From: Pseudarthrobacter albicanus
GTDB taxonomy: Bacteria; Actinomycetota; Actinomycetes; Actinomycetales; Micrococcaceae
NCBI RefSeq assembly: GCF_018224015.1
Contig: NZ_JAGPOT010000009.1
Coordinates: 59,362-123,361 of the forward strand
DNA: 64,000 bases
Direction of reading: 5' to 3'
Part shown: one piece after another, positions 43,196 to 53,011 of the stretch
Position numbering within the stretch: the stretch's first letter is position 1
Layout of the letters: each line of letters starts with the position of its first letter
The notes under the pieces: generated by a model
Database searches by the model: none
The model's input: only the letters and a program-made list of their open reading frames with translations
What the model was told of the DNA's origin: nothing
Position numbers and translations under genes: made by a program

Positions 43196-44923
43196 CTAGA
43201 TCCAGGACGGCATCCACATCCTGAGCCGCCAGTCCTGGTAGCTGATAATCTCGGCGGTCCAGACCGGGTAGAAGAACGCGGAGAGCAGCACGGCCGAGAC
43301 GACGAACAGCGTGACCAGGTACAGCCCCGAACGACGGCGCCAGGGCGGGTCCGTCCGGCGTCCCAGGATCAGCCCGAGGCAGTAGGCCAGGGCCAGCACC
43401 AGGAACGGCTCGAAGGACACGGCGTAGAAGAAGAACGTGGTGCGCTCGGGGTACATGAACCAGGGCAGGTAGCCTGCCGCGACCCCGGCGAGGACCGCGC
43501 CGGCGCGCCAGTCACGGCGGCCCGCCCACCAGAAAAGCAGGATGCCCAGGGCGACGGCCGCGCTCCACCAGATCAGCGGGTTGCCCACCGAGAGGATGGC
43601 CGTGGTGCAGTTGGCCGTGTCGCAGCCCGGCGTTCCCTGCCGGGGGGATTCGTAGAAGAAGGAGGTGGGCCGGCCCAGCACCAGCCAGCTCCAGGCGCTC
43701 GCCTCGTAGGGGTGCTCCGAGCTGAGCCCCTGGTGGAACTTGTAGGCTTCAAGGTGGTAGTGGGCCAGGGACCTGACGGCGTTGGGCAGCCAGCCCCATT
43801 CGGCCGAGGGATTGGCCTCGGCCCAGTGCCGGTAGTAGGCGTCCCTGGAACGGAACCAGCCGGTCCAGGTGGCGGCGTAGACGAGGGCGGCCACGGGGAC
43901 GATGGCAAGGAAGGCCCCGAGGCCGTCCTTGAGGATGCCGCCGCTGATCCACCCGTGCACGCCGGCAATCCGTCGCGCGCTCAGGTCCCAGAAGACGGTC
44001 AGCAGACCGAACGCGGCGAGGAAGAACAGCCCGGACCACTTCGTGCCCACCGCCAGGCCCAGGCAGACGCCGGCCGCGAGGCGCCACCAGCGGATGCCCA
44101 GCCACGGTCCGGCGGCCAGCTGGAGCGGGGAAGGGCGGCCCGTGGCGGAGGCGGCCGCCTGGCGGCCGAGCCGTTCCGCGAGCCGGCGCCGGCCGTCGTC
44201 GCGGTCCATCAGCAGGGCCCCGAAGGCTGCCAGGAGCCAGAACATCAGGAAGATGTCCAGCAGGGAGGTCCGGGACATCACCAGATGATGGCCGTCCACC
44301 GCCAGGAGCACGCCGGCCACGGCCCCGAGGGTCAGCGAGCGGAAGAGTTTCTGGGCGATCAGCGCCAGCAGGAAAATGGACAGCGTCCCGGTCAGGGCGG
44401 CCCCGAACCGCCAGCCGAAGGGGTTGTCCGGGCCGAACACCCACATGCCCGCGGCGATCATCCACTTTCCGACCGGCGGGTGCACGACGTATTCGGGGGT
44501 GTCCAGCAGCACCCCCGGATTGCCGGCGGTAAAGGAGTCGTTGGCCTTCTCCGGCCAGTTCCGCTCGTAGCCGCTGACCAGGAACGAGTAGGCGTCCTTG
44601 ACGTAATACGTCTCGTCAAAGACAAGCTTGCGGGGGGTGTCCAGCCGGACGAACCGGAGGACGCCGCCGAGCGCGGCGGTGATGGCGGGAATGAGCCAGA
44701 ACCACAGCCGGAGCGACGGCGGATAGTCCCGCCAGCTCCGGATGCTGCCGATCAGGCGCTCGTTCAGCGCCCCTGGCGTAAACGCCTCCGAGGGGCGGCC
44801 GATCCAGCGGTGCCCCGCCAGGTTGCGTCCTGCGCGGGTTTTGCCGGTACCGGAGTCTGGCGGCGCCGATCCGGCGGAACCGGCCTCGAGCGTCCGCGTG
44901 GGGGTCTGCGTCACGTTGCCCAT
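43196..44923 (-). CDS. Dolichyl-phosphate-mannose-protein mannosyltransferase (PMT)
   Basis: O-mannosylates secreted proteins using polyprenyl-phosphate mannose, as Rv1002c does in mycobacteria. This 575-residue GT39 enzyme has about 11 transmembrane helices. The catalytic acidic pair D103-E104 lies in VFDETYYVKDAY in the first extracytoplasmic loop, and the PMT signature continues with NPGVLLDTPEYVVHPPVGKW. ATG 44923 is used because it has AAAGG at good spacing; the open frame upstream overlaps rsmI and is spurious. It is divergent from rsmI, 46 bases between starts. manA in this window feeds the same mannose pool. Confidence 0.94.
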   Translation of the reverse strand: MGNVTQTPTRTLEAGSAGSAPPDSGTGKTRAGRNLAGHRWIGRPSEAFTPGALNERLIGSIRSWRDYPPSLRLWFWLIPAITAALGGVLRFVRLDTPRKLVFDETYYVKDAYSFLVSGYERNWPEKANDSFTAGNPGVLLDTPEYVVHPPVGKWMIAAGMWVFGPDNPFGWRFGAALTGTLSIFLLALIAQKLFRSLTLGAVAGVLLAVDGHHLVMSRTSLLDIFLMFWLLAAFGALLMDRDDGRRRLAERLGRQAAASATGRPSPLQLAAGPWLGIRWWRLAAGVCLGLAVGTKWSGLFFLAAFGLLTVFWDLSARRIAGVHGWISGGILKDGLGAFLAIVPVAALVYAATWTGWFRSRDAYYRHWAEANPSAEWGWLPNAVRSLAHYHLEAYKFHQGLSSEHPYEASAWSWLVLGRPTSFFYESPRQGTPGCDTANCTTAILSVGNPLIWWSAAVALGILLFWWAGRRDWRAGAVLAGVAAGYLPWFMYPERTTFFFYAVSFEPFLVLALAYCLGLILGRRTDPPWRRRSGLYLVTLFVVSAVLLSAFFYPVWTAEIISYQDWRLRMWMPSWI

Positions 44924-44969
44924 GCTACCTTTTACGGCTGTCCCCTCCGGCCGGCAGTAGGCTGGTCGT

Positions 44970-45887
44970 GTGGACCATGACCCGAGCACCGCCCCGAACT
45001 TTCTTTCCGACGACGCCGGCGCAGTCCCGGCGCCGGCCACCGTTCCGTCCGGCGGGCCCGGCAGGATTGTGCTCGCGGCGACCCCGATCGGCAACGTCGG
45101 TGACGCATCGTCCCGGCTCGTCGAGCTGCTCTCGACGGCGGACATCGTCGCCGCGGAGGACACCCGGCGGCTGCACCGGCTGGTCCAGACGCTCGGCATC
45201 ACCGTGGCCGGCCGGATCATCAGCTACCACGAGCACAACGAGGAAGCCAAGACGGGCGAGCTGCTGGAGGCCGTCCGCTCGGGAAAGACCCTCGTCATGG
45301 TCACCGACGCCGGAATGCCGTCCGTCTCGGACCCCGGCTTCCGGCTCGTCGAGGGGGCGGTGGCCGCCGGGCTCACCGTCACCGCCGCCCCCGGGCCTTC
45401 CGCCGTGCTGACGGCCCTTGCGCTCTCCGGCCTGCCGACGGACCGCTTCTGCTTCGAGGGCTTCCTGCCCCGCAAGGCGGGCGAACGGGCCTCCCGGCTG
45501 GCGGACCTGGACGCCGAGCGGCGCACCATGGTGTTCTTCGAGGCACCCCACCGGCTCGAGCCCATGCTGCGGGCGCTGCGGGAACAATTCGGCGCCGAAC
45601 GCCGCGCCGCCGTCTGCCGCGAACTGACCAAGACCTATGAAGAGGTCATCCGCGGTACCGTGCTCGAACTGCTCGAGTGGGCGGAGGGCAATGAGGTCCG
45701 CGGCGAAATCGCCGTCGTGGTGGGCGGTGCCCCGGAACGGGACCCCGGCAAGCCCGAAGACCATGTGGCGGCCGTCAACGGGCTCATCGCGCAGGGAATC
45801 CGGCTGAAGGAGGCCGTTGCCGCGGTCGCCGAGGATGCCAGGGTCAGCAAGCGGGAGCTCTACTCGGCTGTCCTCGCCGCCCGCTGA
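44970..45887 (+). CDS. rsmI: 16S rRNA (cytidine(1402)-2'-O)-methyltransferase
   Basis: Methylates the 2'-OH of C1402 in the ribosomal P site. In this 305-residue protein of the tetrapyrrole-methylase fold, ATPIGNVGD, AAEDTRRLHRL, SYHEHNE, VTDAGMPSVSDPG and EGFLPRKAGER are the standard RsmI motifs. About 25 extra residues precede the first strand. GTG 44970 lies close to the divergent PMT start, so the two share a short promoter region. The call is secure. Confidence 0.95.
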   Translation: MDHDPSTAPNFLSDDAGAVPAPATVPSGGPGRIVLAATPIGNVGDASSRLVELLSTADIVAAEDTRRLHRLVQTLGITVAGRIISYHEHNEEAKTGELLEAVRSGKTLVMVTDAGMPSVSDPGFRLVEGAVAAGLTVTAAPGPSAVLTALALSGLPTDRFCFEGFLPRKAGERASRLADLDAERRTMVFFEAPHRLEPMLRALREQFGAERRAAVCRELTKTYEEVIRGTVLELLEWAEGNEVRGEIAVVVGGAPERDPGKPEDHVAAVNGLIAQGIRLKEAVAAVAEDARVSKRELYSAVLAAR

Positions 45888-45903
45888 CCGGACGGATGGA
45901 GCT

Positions 45904-45917
45904 TGTGCAGCTGCACA
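45904..45917. promoter_or_regulatory. 14-bp perfect palindrome upstream of gabD
   Basis: TGTGCAGCTGCACA is a perfect uninterrupted palindrome 17 bases after the rsmI stop and about 185 bases before gabD. It may be a dimeric regulator site; no matching regulator is known to me. Confidence 0.4.
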
Positions 45918-46101
45918 GCGTTAACCGTTGCGCGTAGTGCGGGAAGGCGTAGACACCCCGGAGAATCCGGCGGTACGGTGGCAGTAATCCAGCAGAATCC
46001 CGGCCGGGGCCCCTGAGGCCGCTTCGCCGGGATCCGGTTCCATTGGCCCGGTGCTGAACCCCGATCCCTATCCATACGAAACTGCTGACGAGGGAGTCAT
46101 C

Positions 46102-47601
46102 GTGACTGTAACTGCCCAGCCCATTGTTACCGCGGAGCGTGAGAGCGCCCTGCTGGCCTCTGTTCCGACCGGCCTGCTGATCAACGGGCAGTGGCGTCCG
46201 GCCGCGTCCGGGAAGACGTTCGACGTCGAGGATCCCTCCACCGGCAAGGTCCTGCTGAGCATCGCGGACGCCGGACCCGAGGACGGCGCCGCGGCGCTGG
46301 ACGCCGCCGCGGCCGCGCAGGATTCCTGGGCCAAGGTTCCGCCGCGGGAGCGCGGGGAGATCCTGCGCCGGGCGTTTGAGCTGGTGACCGAACGGGCGGA
46401 GGATTTCGCGCTGCTGATGACCCTGGAGATGGGCAAGCCGCTGGCCGAGGCCCGCGGTGAGGTCAGCTACGGCGCGGAGTTCCTGCGCTGGTTCTCCGAG
46501 GAAGCCGTCCGGGCGTTCGGCCGCTACTCGGTCTCCCCGGACGGGAAGACCCGGCTGCTGGTGACGAAGAAGCCGGTGGGCCCCTGCCTGCTGATCACGC
46601 CGTGGAACTTCCCGCTGGCGATGGCCACCCGGAAGGTCGCCCCGGCCGTCGCCGCGGGCTGCACCATGGTGCTCAAGTCCGCGAACCTGACCCCGCTGAC
46701 CTCGCAGCTGTTCGCCGCCGTCATGATGGAGGCCGGCCTGCCCGCCGGCGTCCTGAACCTGATCCCCACGTCCACGGCCGGTGCCACCACGGGCCCGCTG
46801 ATCAAGGACTCCCGGCTGCGCAAGCTCTCCTTCACCGGGTCCACCGAAGTCGGCCGCCGCCTGCTCTCCGACGCCTCCGAAACGGTGCTGCGGACCTCCA
46901 TGGAGCTCGGCGGCAATGCCCCGTTCGTGGTGTTCGAGGACGCCGACGTCGACGCCGCCGTCGCCGGGGCGATGATCGCCAAGCTGCGCAACATGGGCGA
47001 GGCCTGCACCGCGGCCAACCGCTTCATCGTCCACGAATCCGTCGCCGACGAGTTCGCCGAAAAATTCGCCGCGAAGATGGCGGACATGACCACCGCCCGC
47101 GGCACCGAGGCCGGCTCCAAAGTCGGGCCGCTGATCGATGCCAAGAGCCGGGACAAGGTCCACGCGCTCGTGGCCGACGCGGTGTCCGCCGGTGCTGTCG
47201 CGGTGATCGGCGGCGCCGCCGTCGAGGGCCCCGGCTACTTCTACCAGCCCACCATCCTCACCGGCGTCACGGAGGGAACCCGGATCCTGTCCGAGGAGAT
47301 CTTCGGACCCGTCGCGCCCATCATCACCTTCGCCTCCGAGGACGAGGCCGTGCGGCTGGCGAACAACACCGAATACGGCCTGGTGGCCTACGTCTTCACC
47401 AGGGACCTCAACCGCGGCATCCGGATGGGCGAGCGGCTCGAGACCGGCATGCTCGGCCTGAACGCCGGCGTCATCTCCAACGCGGCCGCACCGTTCGGCG
47501 GCGTCAAGCAGTCCGGCCTGGGACGCGAAGGCGGCCTGGAAGGCATCGAGGAATACCTGTACACCCAGTACATCGGCATCGCCGACCCCTACGCGGGCTA
47601 G
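46102..47601 (+). CDS. gabD: NAD(P)-dependent succinate-semialdehyde dehydrogenase
   Basis: Oxidises succinic semialdehyde to succinate, the last step of GABA degradation. This 499-residue ALDH shows LLITPWNFPLAM, KSANLTPLTSQ, FTGSTEVGR, the catalytic E268 (MELGGNAP) and C302 (GEACTAANR), which is the SSADH-type sequence. GTG 46102 follows GAGGGAG. The frame is open to 46051, but the extra residues do not resemble the family. No gabT lies nearby, so the substrate source is elsewhere. A related aldehyde substrate cannot be excluded. Confidence 0.92.
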   Translation: MTVTAQPIVTAERESALLASVPTGLLINGQWRPAASGKTFDVEDPSTGKVLLSIADAGPEDGAAALDAAAAAQDSWAKVPPRERGEILRRAFELVTERAEDFALLMTLEMGKPLAEARGEVSYGAEFLRWFSEEAVRAFGRYSVSPDGKTRLLVTKKPVGPCLLITPWNFPLAMATRKVAPAVAAGCTMVLKSANLTPLTSQLFAAVMMEAGLPAGVLNLIPTSTAGATTGPLIKDSRLRKLSFTGSTEVGRRLLSDASETVLRTSMELGGNAPFVVFEDADVDAAVAGAMIAKLRNMGEACTAANRFIVHESVADEFAEKFAAKMADMTTARGTEAGSKVGPLIDAKSRDKVHALVADAVSAGAVAVIGGAAVEGPGYFYQPTILTGVTEGTRILSEEIFGPVAPIITFASEDEAVRLANNTEYGLVAYVFTRDLNRGIRMGERLETGMLGLNAGVISNAAAPFGGVKQSGLGREGGLEGIEEYLYTQYIGIADPYAG

Positions 47602-47607
47602 GCCCGG

Positions 47608-50178
47608 CTAACTCCGGCGCACCCGGCGGACGGCGTCGCGGATCCTCAACCAGGAATCCGCGGCGCCGCGCCGGGTGCGCTTTGCCGTGTCCGAGACGGC
47701 ACGGACGGCGGATCCGGCCGAACGCCGCCAGGCGGACAGGACCGACGGCGGCAGCCAGGCCGCGCGGAAACGCGCCCAGGGCGTCGCGTTGGCCGCCAGC
47801 GCGGCCTGCACCAGGGCGATCCGGGCGGCGGCGGACCCGGTGGCGCTGCCCGCACCGCCGTCGGGACGCGCACCGCCGTCGGGACGCGCACCGCCGTCGG
47901 GACCCGCACCACCGTCGGGACGCGCAGCCGTGGCGGGGACGGCGGCCGGGCGGCCGTATTCGTGGCGTTCAAAGTCCTCGGTCAGGGAGGCCACGGCCCG
48001 GTGTCCTGGCGCGTCGGTGCCGTCCGGTTCTCCGAGCGCCGCCGGGCCGCGCAGCCGCTCGGCGAAGTGCCGGGGCGTCTCGCTGGACCGGGGCGCCACT
48101 CCGTAATCCGCGGCCAGGTCCCGCAGCTCCGCCCAGGCCAGGACTGCCGCACGTGCCGCCGGGCCGTCACGGCCCGCGCTCCCGAGCCGGCGCCGCCGGC
48201 GGCCGCGGCGAGCCAACCGGGGCGAGGCCCCCAGCAGCCCCAGCAGGAGGAGCGCCACGGCGGTGTACAGTGCCGTCACCAGGGGGCTGCCGGCTGCCCC
48301 TGCTGCGCCGCCCGGGAGCGGCACGGGGACCGCGCCGGGCGCCGGCGCCGGGGTGGTCTTCTCCTTGGGAATCAGGCCGTCATTGAATTCGTTGGTGCTG
48401 GCGCCGCCGGACGTCGAGGGTCCGGTGGCGTAGGCCGGGACCAGGCCCCGGGACGGCGTCGGTTCGAAGGCGACCCAGCCGAGGCCCTGGAAGTACAGCT
48501 CCGGCCAGGCATGGGCATCACGGGAGTCGACCTCGAATTCGGGCAGCGGCCCCTGCCCGGCGATGGACACGGTGGCGCCGGTCGGCCGGCCCGGGGCGTA
48601 GCCGACGGCGATGCGGCTGGGGATTCCCTCAAGCCTGGCCATCACGGCCATGGCGGAAGCGAAATGGATGCAGTACCCGCTTTTCTGGGTGAGAAAGTCC
48701 GCCAGCACGGACAGGCCGTTGCCGTCGTAGCCGCCCTGCACCGGGGACTGCAGGGAATAGCCGAACTCGCCCGAGCGCAGGTACTGCTGGAGGGCCATCG
48801 CCTTCGCATACGGCGTGGCGTCACCGGCGGTCACGGAATCGGCCGTCTTCCGCACGATCTCCGGAACGTTGTCCGGCTGCCGGGTGAACTGGTCCGGTAT
48901 CCCCTGCGCCGGGGCCGAGGACTGCGCCAGCAGCTCGGGCGTGAGCCGGGGGGTGACGGAGAGGACCACGTACTGCTGGTCGCGGGAATTGGTGTCGACT
49001 CCCTTGACGCTGAGCGTGGCCGGATCCCAGCTCCACCGGCCGGTGAGTCCGTTGACCGCTTCGGGGGCATACGGTGCGGGGAGGTAGGGGCTCGTGAACT
49101 GGCCCGTGTCGACGGCCGTGACCACCCGCAGTTCCGTCGCGGCCAGCTCCAGTCCGGAGTCCATCCTTCCGGTGCCCAGGCGCCGGGTGGACTGGCGGTC
49201 ATCGGGCCCCCACAGGTCACCCTCGAAGCTGTCCACGGTCACGGACCGCAGATAGGGGGTGGTCGGCGCGTTCGTGGCATAGGTGATCCGGCCGGTGCCG
49301 GCGGAACTGCGCAGGCTGTTGCCCAGGCTGATCATGGGGTTGAGCCCGCTGGCCGCACCAAAGGGGTTCAGCCGCGAGCCCTGGGGGAAGGTTCCCTTGT
49401 CGAAGCCGGGAATGGCCAGCGGCAGCAGCAGCGTCAGGCCCAGTGCCACGGCGCCGGTCAGGGCGGCGCGCCTGAACTGGCCCGGATTCCGGGCGGTGTC
49501 GGCCCGGGTGCGGGGATCCGGGGAGAACCACTGGCTGCATCCGAGAACCAGCAGGTAGCCCACGGCCGCGCCGGCGAAGCCCAGGATCCCGACGCTCTGC
49601 GGTTTGATGATGGCCGGCACCACCAGGATGGCGACGATCCCGAGCCCGCTGGTGGCCGGCAAGGCCAGCGGGAAGGCCAGGACGTCCACGAGAATCACCA
49701 TCAGCCCCAGGACCGCGCAAATCACCATGACGATTCCGGCGTTGGGGGCCACCGGGGAGCTTTCGGCCAGGACCGTTTCGCTGGCCCTGCGCAGGAACTT
49801 CCCGAGCTGGTCCATGGTGTCCGGCGAAGGAATGAACCCCGCCATGCTGTGGCGCCGGAAGAAGGTGAACGTCAGGACCAGGATGAGCGCGGCGCCGCCG
49901 CCGGCAGCCACCACCACGGTGCGGAGCCGCAGCGCCCGGAGCGCTGCTAGGGCAAAGGCGACGGCGATGACCGTGGTGAAAACGGGGGAGTACCACGCCC
50001 AGCCCCGCAACACTCCGTTGAGTCCAAGGGCCGCACCGGCGACGGCGACGGCGACGGCCAGGCCCGCCGCCCACGGCTGCGCGCCGGCCCCTTCATAGCT
50101 GGGCGGGAGGCCGGGGCCCGGCCGGTCCCGCGTGCCAGGCCCGGAAGCGCCGGTGCTGCGCTGCGCCGACAGGGTCAT
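47608..50178 (-). CDS. Transglutaminase-like TgpA family membrane protein
   Basis: An 856-residue protein with about seven N-terminal transmembrane helices (DUF3488/TgpA_N, residues ~35-260). A periplasm-facing transglutaminase core follows with Cys in KSGYCIHFASAM and His in SRDAHAWPELYF, then another helix near residue 630 and a long cytoplasmic tail with DUF4129. The tail contains PDGGAR-type hexapeptides encoded by four copies of an 18-bp repeat (47852-47923). Function in actinobacteria is unknown. Its start overlaps the DUF58 stop by four bases, making the third gene of the MoxR-DUF58-TgpA operon. Confidence 0.92.
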   Translation of the reverse strand: MTLSAQRSTGASGPGTRDRPGPGLPPSYEGAGAQPWAAGLAVAVAVAGAALGLNGVLRGWAWYSPVFTTVIAVAFALAALRALRLRTVVVAAGGGAALILVLTFTFFRRHSMAGFIPSPDTMDQLGKFLRRASETVLAESSPVAPNAGIVMVICAVLGLMVILVDVLAFPLALPATSGLGIVAILVVPAIIKPQSVGILGFAGAAVGYLLVLGCSQWFSPDPRTRADTARNPGQFRRAALTGAVALGLTLLLPLAIPGFDKGTFPQGSRLNPFGAASGLNPMISLGNSLRSSAGTGRITYATNAPTTPYLRSVTVDSFEGDLWGPDDRQSTRRLGTGRMDSGLELAATELRVVTAVDTGQFTSPYLPAPYAPEAVNGLTGRWSWDPATLSVKGVDTNSRDQQYVVLSVTPRLTPELLAQSSAPAQGIPDQFTRQPDNVPEIVRKTADSVTAGDATPYAKAMALQQYLRSGEFGYSLQSPVQGGYDGNGLSVLADFLTQKSGYCIHFASAMAVMARLEGIPSRIAVGYAPGRPTGATVSIAGQGPLPEFEVDSRDAHAWPELYFQGLGWVAFEPTPSRGLVPAYATGPSTSGGASTNEFNDGLIPKEKTTPAPAPGAVPVPLPGGAAGAAGSPLVTALYTAVALLLLGLLGASPRLARRGRRRRRLGSAGRDGPAARAAVLAWAELRDLAADYGVAPRSSETPRHFAERLRGPAALGEPDGTDAPGHRAVASLTEDFERHEYGRPAAVPATAARPDGGAGPDGGARPDGGARPDGGAGSATGSAAARIALVQAALAANATPWARFRAAWLPPSVLSAWRRSAGSAVRAVSDTAKRTRRGAADSWLRIRDAVRRVRRS
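47852..47923 (-). repeat. Four in-frame copies of an 18-bp coding minisatellite
   Basis: The unit GCACCGCCGTCGGGACGC (plus strand) is repeated four times with two or so substitutions, encoding PDGGAR/PDGGAG hexapeptides in the disordered tail of the TgpA-like protein. Confidence 0.85.
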
Positions 50179-51635
50179 CGCCGGCCCCCTGTGCCGCGGC
50201 GGTCATCGGCGGCCGGGAACATCTGCGGGTAGTCCTCGTCGTCCCGGTCGAACGCCGACCACGCCGCAGGCAGCGCCGTCGAGGCGGAGACGGCCAGGGC
50301 CCGCCAGCCGCCGAGACGCAACGCCTCGAGGACCTCGCCGGACTCCTCGGCCCGGTCCGTGACCACGAGGGCAAAGGCATTCGCCCCGAAGCCGGCGGCG
50401 GGGGACAGGGCCTGGGCCTCGGCCAGCGAGAGTCGTCCCAGGATCGCCAGGAGGGGCCCGCGCAGCCGGTGGGCGGACAGCTTGTCCATGAGCCTGTCAT
50501 CAAAAGGCTGCGGGCCGCCCTGCGCCGCGGCGGGGGCACCCCGCCGGAACCCTCCGTTGAGTTCCCTGCGGGGCAGGTGGGGGCCGGAGAGCTGGATCGC
50601 GGCCAGGCTCTCGGCCACGGACTGCAGCCCGGAGGCGCCGATGTACTCCTCGGCCTCGGGGTCGGGAGCCGACGCCGACTGCAGGAACGCCGGGGCGCCG
50701 GCGGTGTCGAGGAACCGCAGCGCGTAGTTGCGCTCCGAAAGATGCGTGCTGACCGAGACCGCCGCCGTCACGGCCCACTCGAACGCGTCGCTGGTGACCA
50801 GTTCGTGGCCGTCCGGAGCCCCGTCATGCACAGGAGCCCCGCCATGCGGATGTGCGCCATGCGGATGTGCGCCGCGGGAAAAAGCCGCGAGACGCTGGTC
50901 CAGGATGATGGTCGCTTCCGGGGTGGTGACCGATTCCTCCTGGCGGACCATGAGTGTTCCGTGGCGTGCCGTCGCGGCCCAGTGCACCCGGCGCATCGGG
51001 TCGCCGTGACGGTATTCGCGGGTCATGACGTCGTCGTCGCTGGGATTGGCGCGGATCCGCGTGGCCGTGACGCCATCGTTGCCCCGGGCGCCGGCGAGGC
51101 CGGTTGCGGGCAGTTCGACGGCGGCGGGCGTCACGGTGAGGATGTCGCCGTCGTCTATGGCGTGGCGGTGCAGGGACAGCCCGAAGGGGTCGCTGAATTC
51201 GGCCGTGACCGGCCCGATCAGGAACTGGCCGCGCTGCCGGGACCGTAAATGGTATTCGTAGCGGCTCGTGCCGCCCACGGCCGAGCGTGCCGGGAACCGG
51301 AAAGCGGGGGATTCCCCCAGCCTGGCCGGCAGATGCTCTTCCATGACTGCCTGGCCGGACCCGGCGCCGGTCCGGGCGACGGCGAGCCGGACCGTCGTCG
51401 CCGCCGCGGTGTCGACCGTGGCCGGGTTGAACTCCCGGTAGACCTGAAACCGCGGCTTAAGCACGCGCGTCCCGGCCAGTGACACCAGCGGCAGGAGGAT
51501 CAGCAGGCCAGCCAGCGCCAGCAGGTCACGGCGTCCCATCACCTGCGCGCCCAGCAGGGACACGGCGCCCGCCGTGAGCAGGCCCCAGCCGCGCGTGCTG
51601 AAGATGTGCCGTGGGAACCGATCCATGAATGACAT
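50175..51635 (-). CDS. DUF58 domain-containing protein
   Basis: A 486-residue protein. Two N-terminal hydrophobic segments (GWGLLTAGAVSLLG, LLALAGLLILLPLVSLAG) precede a region with the DUF58 core motif REYRHGDPMRRVHWAATARHGTLMVRQEE near the middle, and a vWA-like C-terminal half. A 15-bp duplication (50841-50870) encodes GAHPHGAHPHGG. DUF58 proteins partner with MoxR ATPases; the pair may act as a chaperone for metal-dependent or cell-envelope proteins, but this is not settled. ATG 51635 is chosen, 13 bases after the moxR stop. The upstream open frame inside moxR is spurious. Confidence 0.9.
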   Translation of the reverse strand: MSFMDRFPRHIFSTRGWGLLTAGAVSLLGAQVMGRRDLLALAGLLILLPLVSLAGTRVLKPRFQVYREFNPATVDTAAATTVRLAVARTGAGSGQAVMEEHLPARLGESPAFRFPARSAVGGTSRYEYHLRSRQRGQFLIGPVTAEFSDPFGLSLHRHAIDDGDILTVTPAAVELPATGLAGARGNDGVTATRIRANPSDDDVMTREYRHGDPMRRVHWAATARHGTLMVRQEESVTTPEATIILDQRLAAFSRGAHPHGAHPHGGAPVHDGAPDGHELVTSDAFEWAVTAAVSVSTHLSERNYALRFLDTAGAPAFLQSASAPDPEAEEYIGASGLQSVAESLAAIQLSGPHLPRRELNGGFRRGAPAAAQGGPQPFDDRLMDKLSAHRLRGPLLAILGRLSLAEAQALSPAAGFGANAFALVVTDRAEESGEVLEALRLGGWRALAVSASTALPAAWSAFDRDDEDYPQMFPAADDRRGTGGRR

Positions 51636-51648
51636 GGCGGAGCCGATC

Positions 51649-52785
51649 CTAGCGGCGGTTCGGCAACGGCGGGGGCTCCACCATGCCACGGCCGGCACGG
51701 CCGGCCGGGGGCGGCGCCGCCGCCTCGGGGCTGACCGGGATCCTGGCCAGGACGGACCGGATGACGCTTTGGGGCGTTTCGCCCGTGCTGACGGCTTTCC
51801 GGTCGAGGATGATCCGGTGGGCCAGGACGGCTTCGGCGACGCTGACGACGTCGTCCGGCAGGACAAAGTCCCGTCCCGCGAGGGCGGCGGTGGCCTTGGC
51901 GGCGCGCAGCAGCTGCAGCATGGACCGGGGACTCGCGCCCAGCCGGAGCATCCCGCTCTCGCGCGTGGCGCGCCCGAGGGATACCGTGTAGTCCTTGATC
52001 GGCTTGGACACGTAGACCTGCTGCACGGTGGCGATCATGGAGGCCACTTCCGCGGCGGTGACGACGGCGGTCACCCGGGTCAGCGGCGACGTTGCCTGAT
52101 GGGTCTCGAGCATTTCCATCTCGGACTCCTTGTCGGGATACCCCATTGAGATCCGGGCCATGAAACGGTCCCGTTGCGCCTCCGGAAGCGGGTAGGTGCC
52201 CTCCATCTCGATGGGATTCTGCGTTGCCACCACCATGAAAGGCTCGTCCAGCCTGTAGGACTTGCCGTCAACGGTGACCTGGTGCTCCTCCATGCACTCC
52301 AGCAGGGCCGACTGGGTCTTGGCGGAGGCACGGTTGATTTCGTCGCCGATCACGATATTGGCAAACACGGCGCCGGGCCGGAACTGGAACGTCCTGGACG
52401 CCTGGTCATAGATGGACACGCCCGTGACATCGGAGGGCAGCAGATCCGGGGTGAACTGGATCCGGCTCACCGTACAGTCGATGCTGCGGGCCAGGGTCTT
52501 GGCCAGCAGCGTCTTGCCGACGCCGGGGACGTCTTCGAGCAGGAGGTGCCCCTGGGCCAGCAGCACCGTGAGGGCCAGCCTGGCGGCTTCGGCCTTGCCG
52601 TCGATCACCGTGTTAATGGCAGTGAGGATGCGCTCGCTGGCGCCGTGGAACGCCTGGGCGTCCATGGCGGCCGGCAGTTGTGGCACGGTCCGCAGTGCTG
52701 CTGCGGATTTTTCCACGGCGGGGCGGTCCGTGAAGTCCTGGCCCCTGCGGAAGACTTCGTCTACGGAGGTGCGGTGGTAGTCCAT
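51649..52785 (-). CDS. MoxR family AAA+ ATPase
   Basis: This 378-residue protein has Walker A PGVGKTLLAK and Walker B VIGDEINRASAKTQ, SALLECMEEHQVTVDG, sensor 1 ATQNPIEMEGTYPLPEAQ and the C-terminal AAA lid (LGASPRSMLQLLRAAKA), all characteristic of MoxR. It heads the three-gene operon MoxR-DUF58-TgpA. ATG 52785 has AAAGG six bases upstream; an in-frame TTG at 52791 is less likely. Cytoplasmic; its client is probably the encoded DUF58/vWA protein. Confidence 0.94.
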   Translation of the reverse strand: MDYHRTSVDEVFRRGQDFTDRPAVEKSAAALRTVPQLPAAMDAQAFHGASERILTAINTVIDGKAEAARLALTVLLAQGHLLLEDVPGVGKTLLAKTLARSIDCTVSRIQFTPDLLPSDVTGVSIYDQASRTFQFRPGAVFANIVIGDEINRASAKTQSALLECMEEHQVTVDGKSYRLDEPFMVVATQNPIEMEGTYPLPEAQRDRFMARISMGYPDKESEMEMLETHQATSPLTRVTAVVTAAEVASMIATVQQVYVSKPIKDYTVSLGRATRESGMLRLGASPRSMLQLLRAAKATAALAGRDFVLPDDVVSVAEAVLAHRIILDRKAVSTGETPQSVIRSVLARIPVSPEAAAPPPAGRAGRGMVEPPPLPNRR

Positions 52786-52791
52786 CGGCAA

Positions 52792-53011
52792 CCTTTCAGC
52801 CCTGGTGGGTCCCGGGACGGATCGGCGCCGTCTGCCGGGCCCCTCATCGGGTGTTCGCCTGTGTTCCTAACAGACTACTAACACAACTGCCGGGGCTGAC
52901 AGAGAGTTCCGCGTAATTCTCGGGCCGGCCGCCGGACGGGAGGCCCGCCGGGCCGGAGGCCCGCCGGGCCGCCGCGGCCGGGTCAGGAACGGGCGGGAAT
53001 AAGGTAGGAGG
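52792..53011. other. Divergent control region of moxR and tatD
   Basis: This 220-base gap holds near-direct repeats GTTAGTAGTCTGTTAGG (minus strand, about 52868-52885) that may include the moxR promoter. It also holds a tandem GGAGGCCCGCCGGGCC duplication (about 52939-52970). GGAGG abuts the tatD ATG. Confidence 0.4.
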
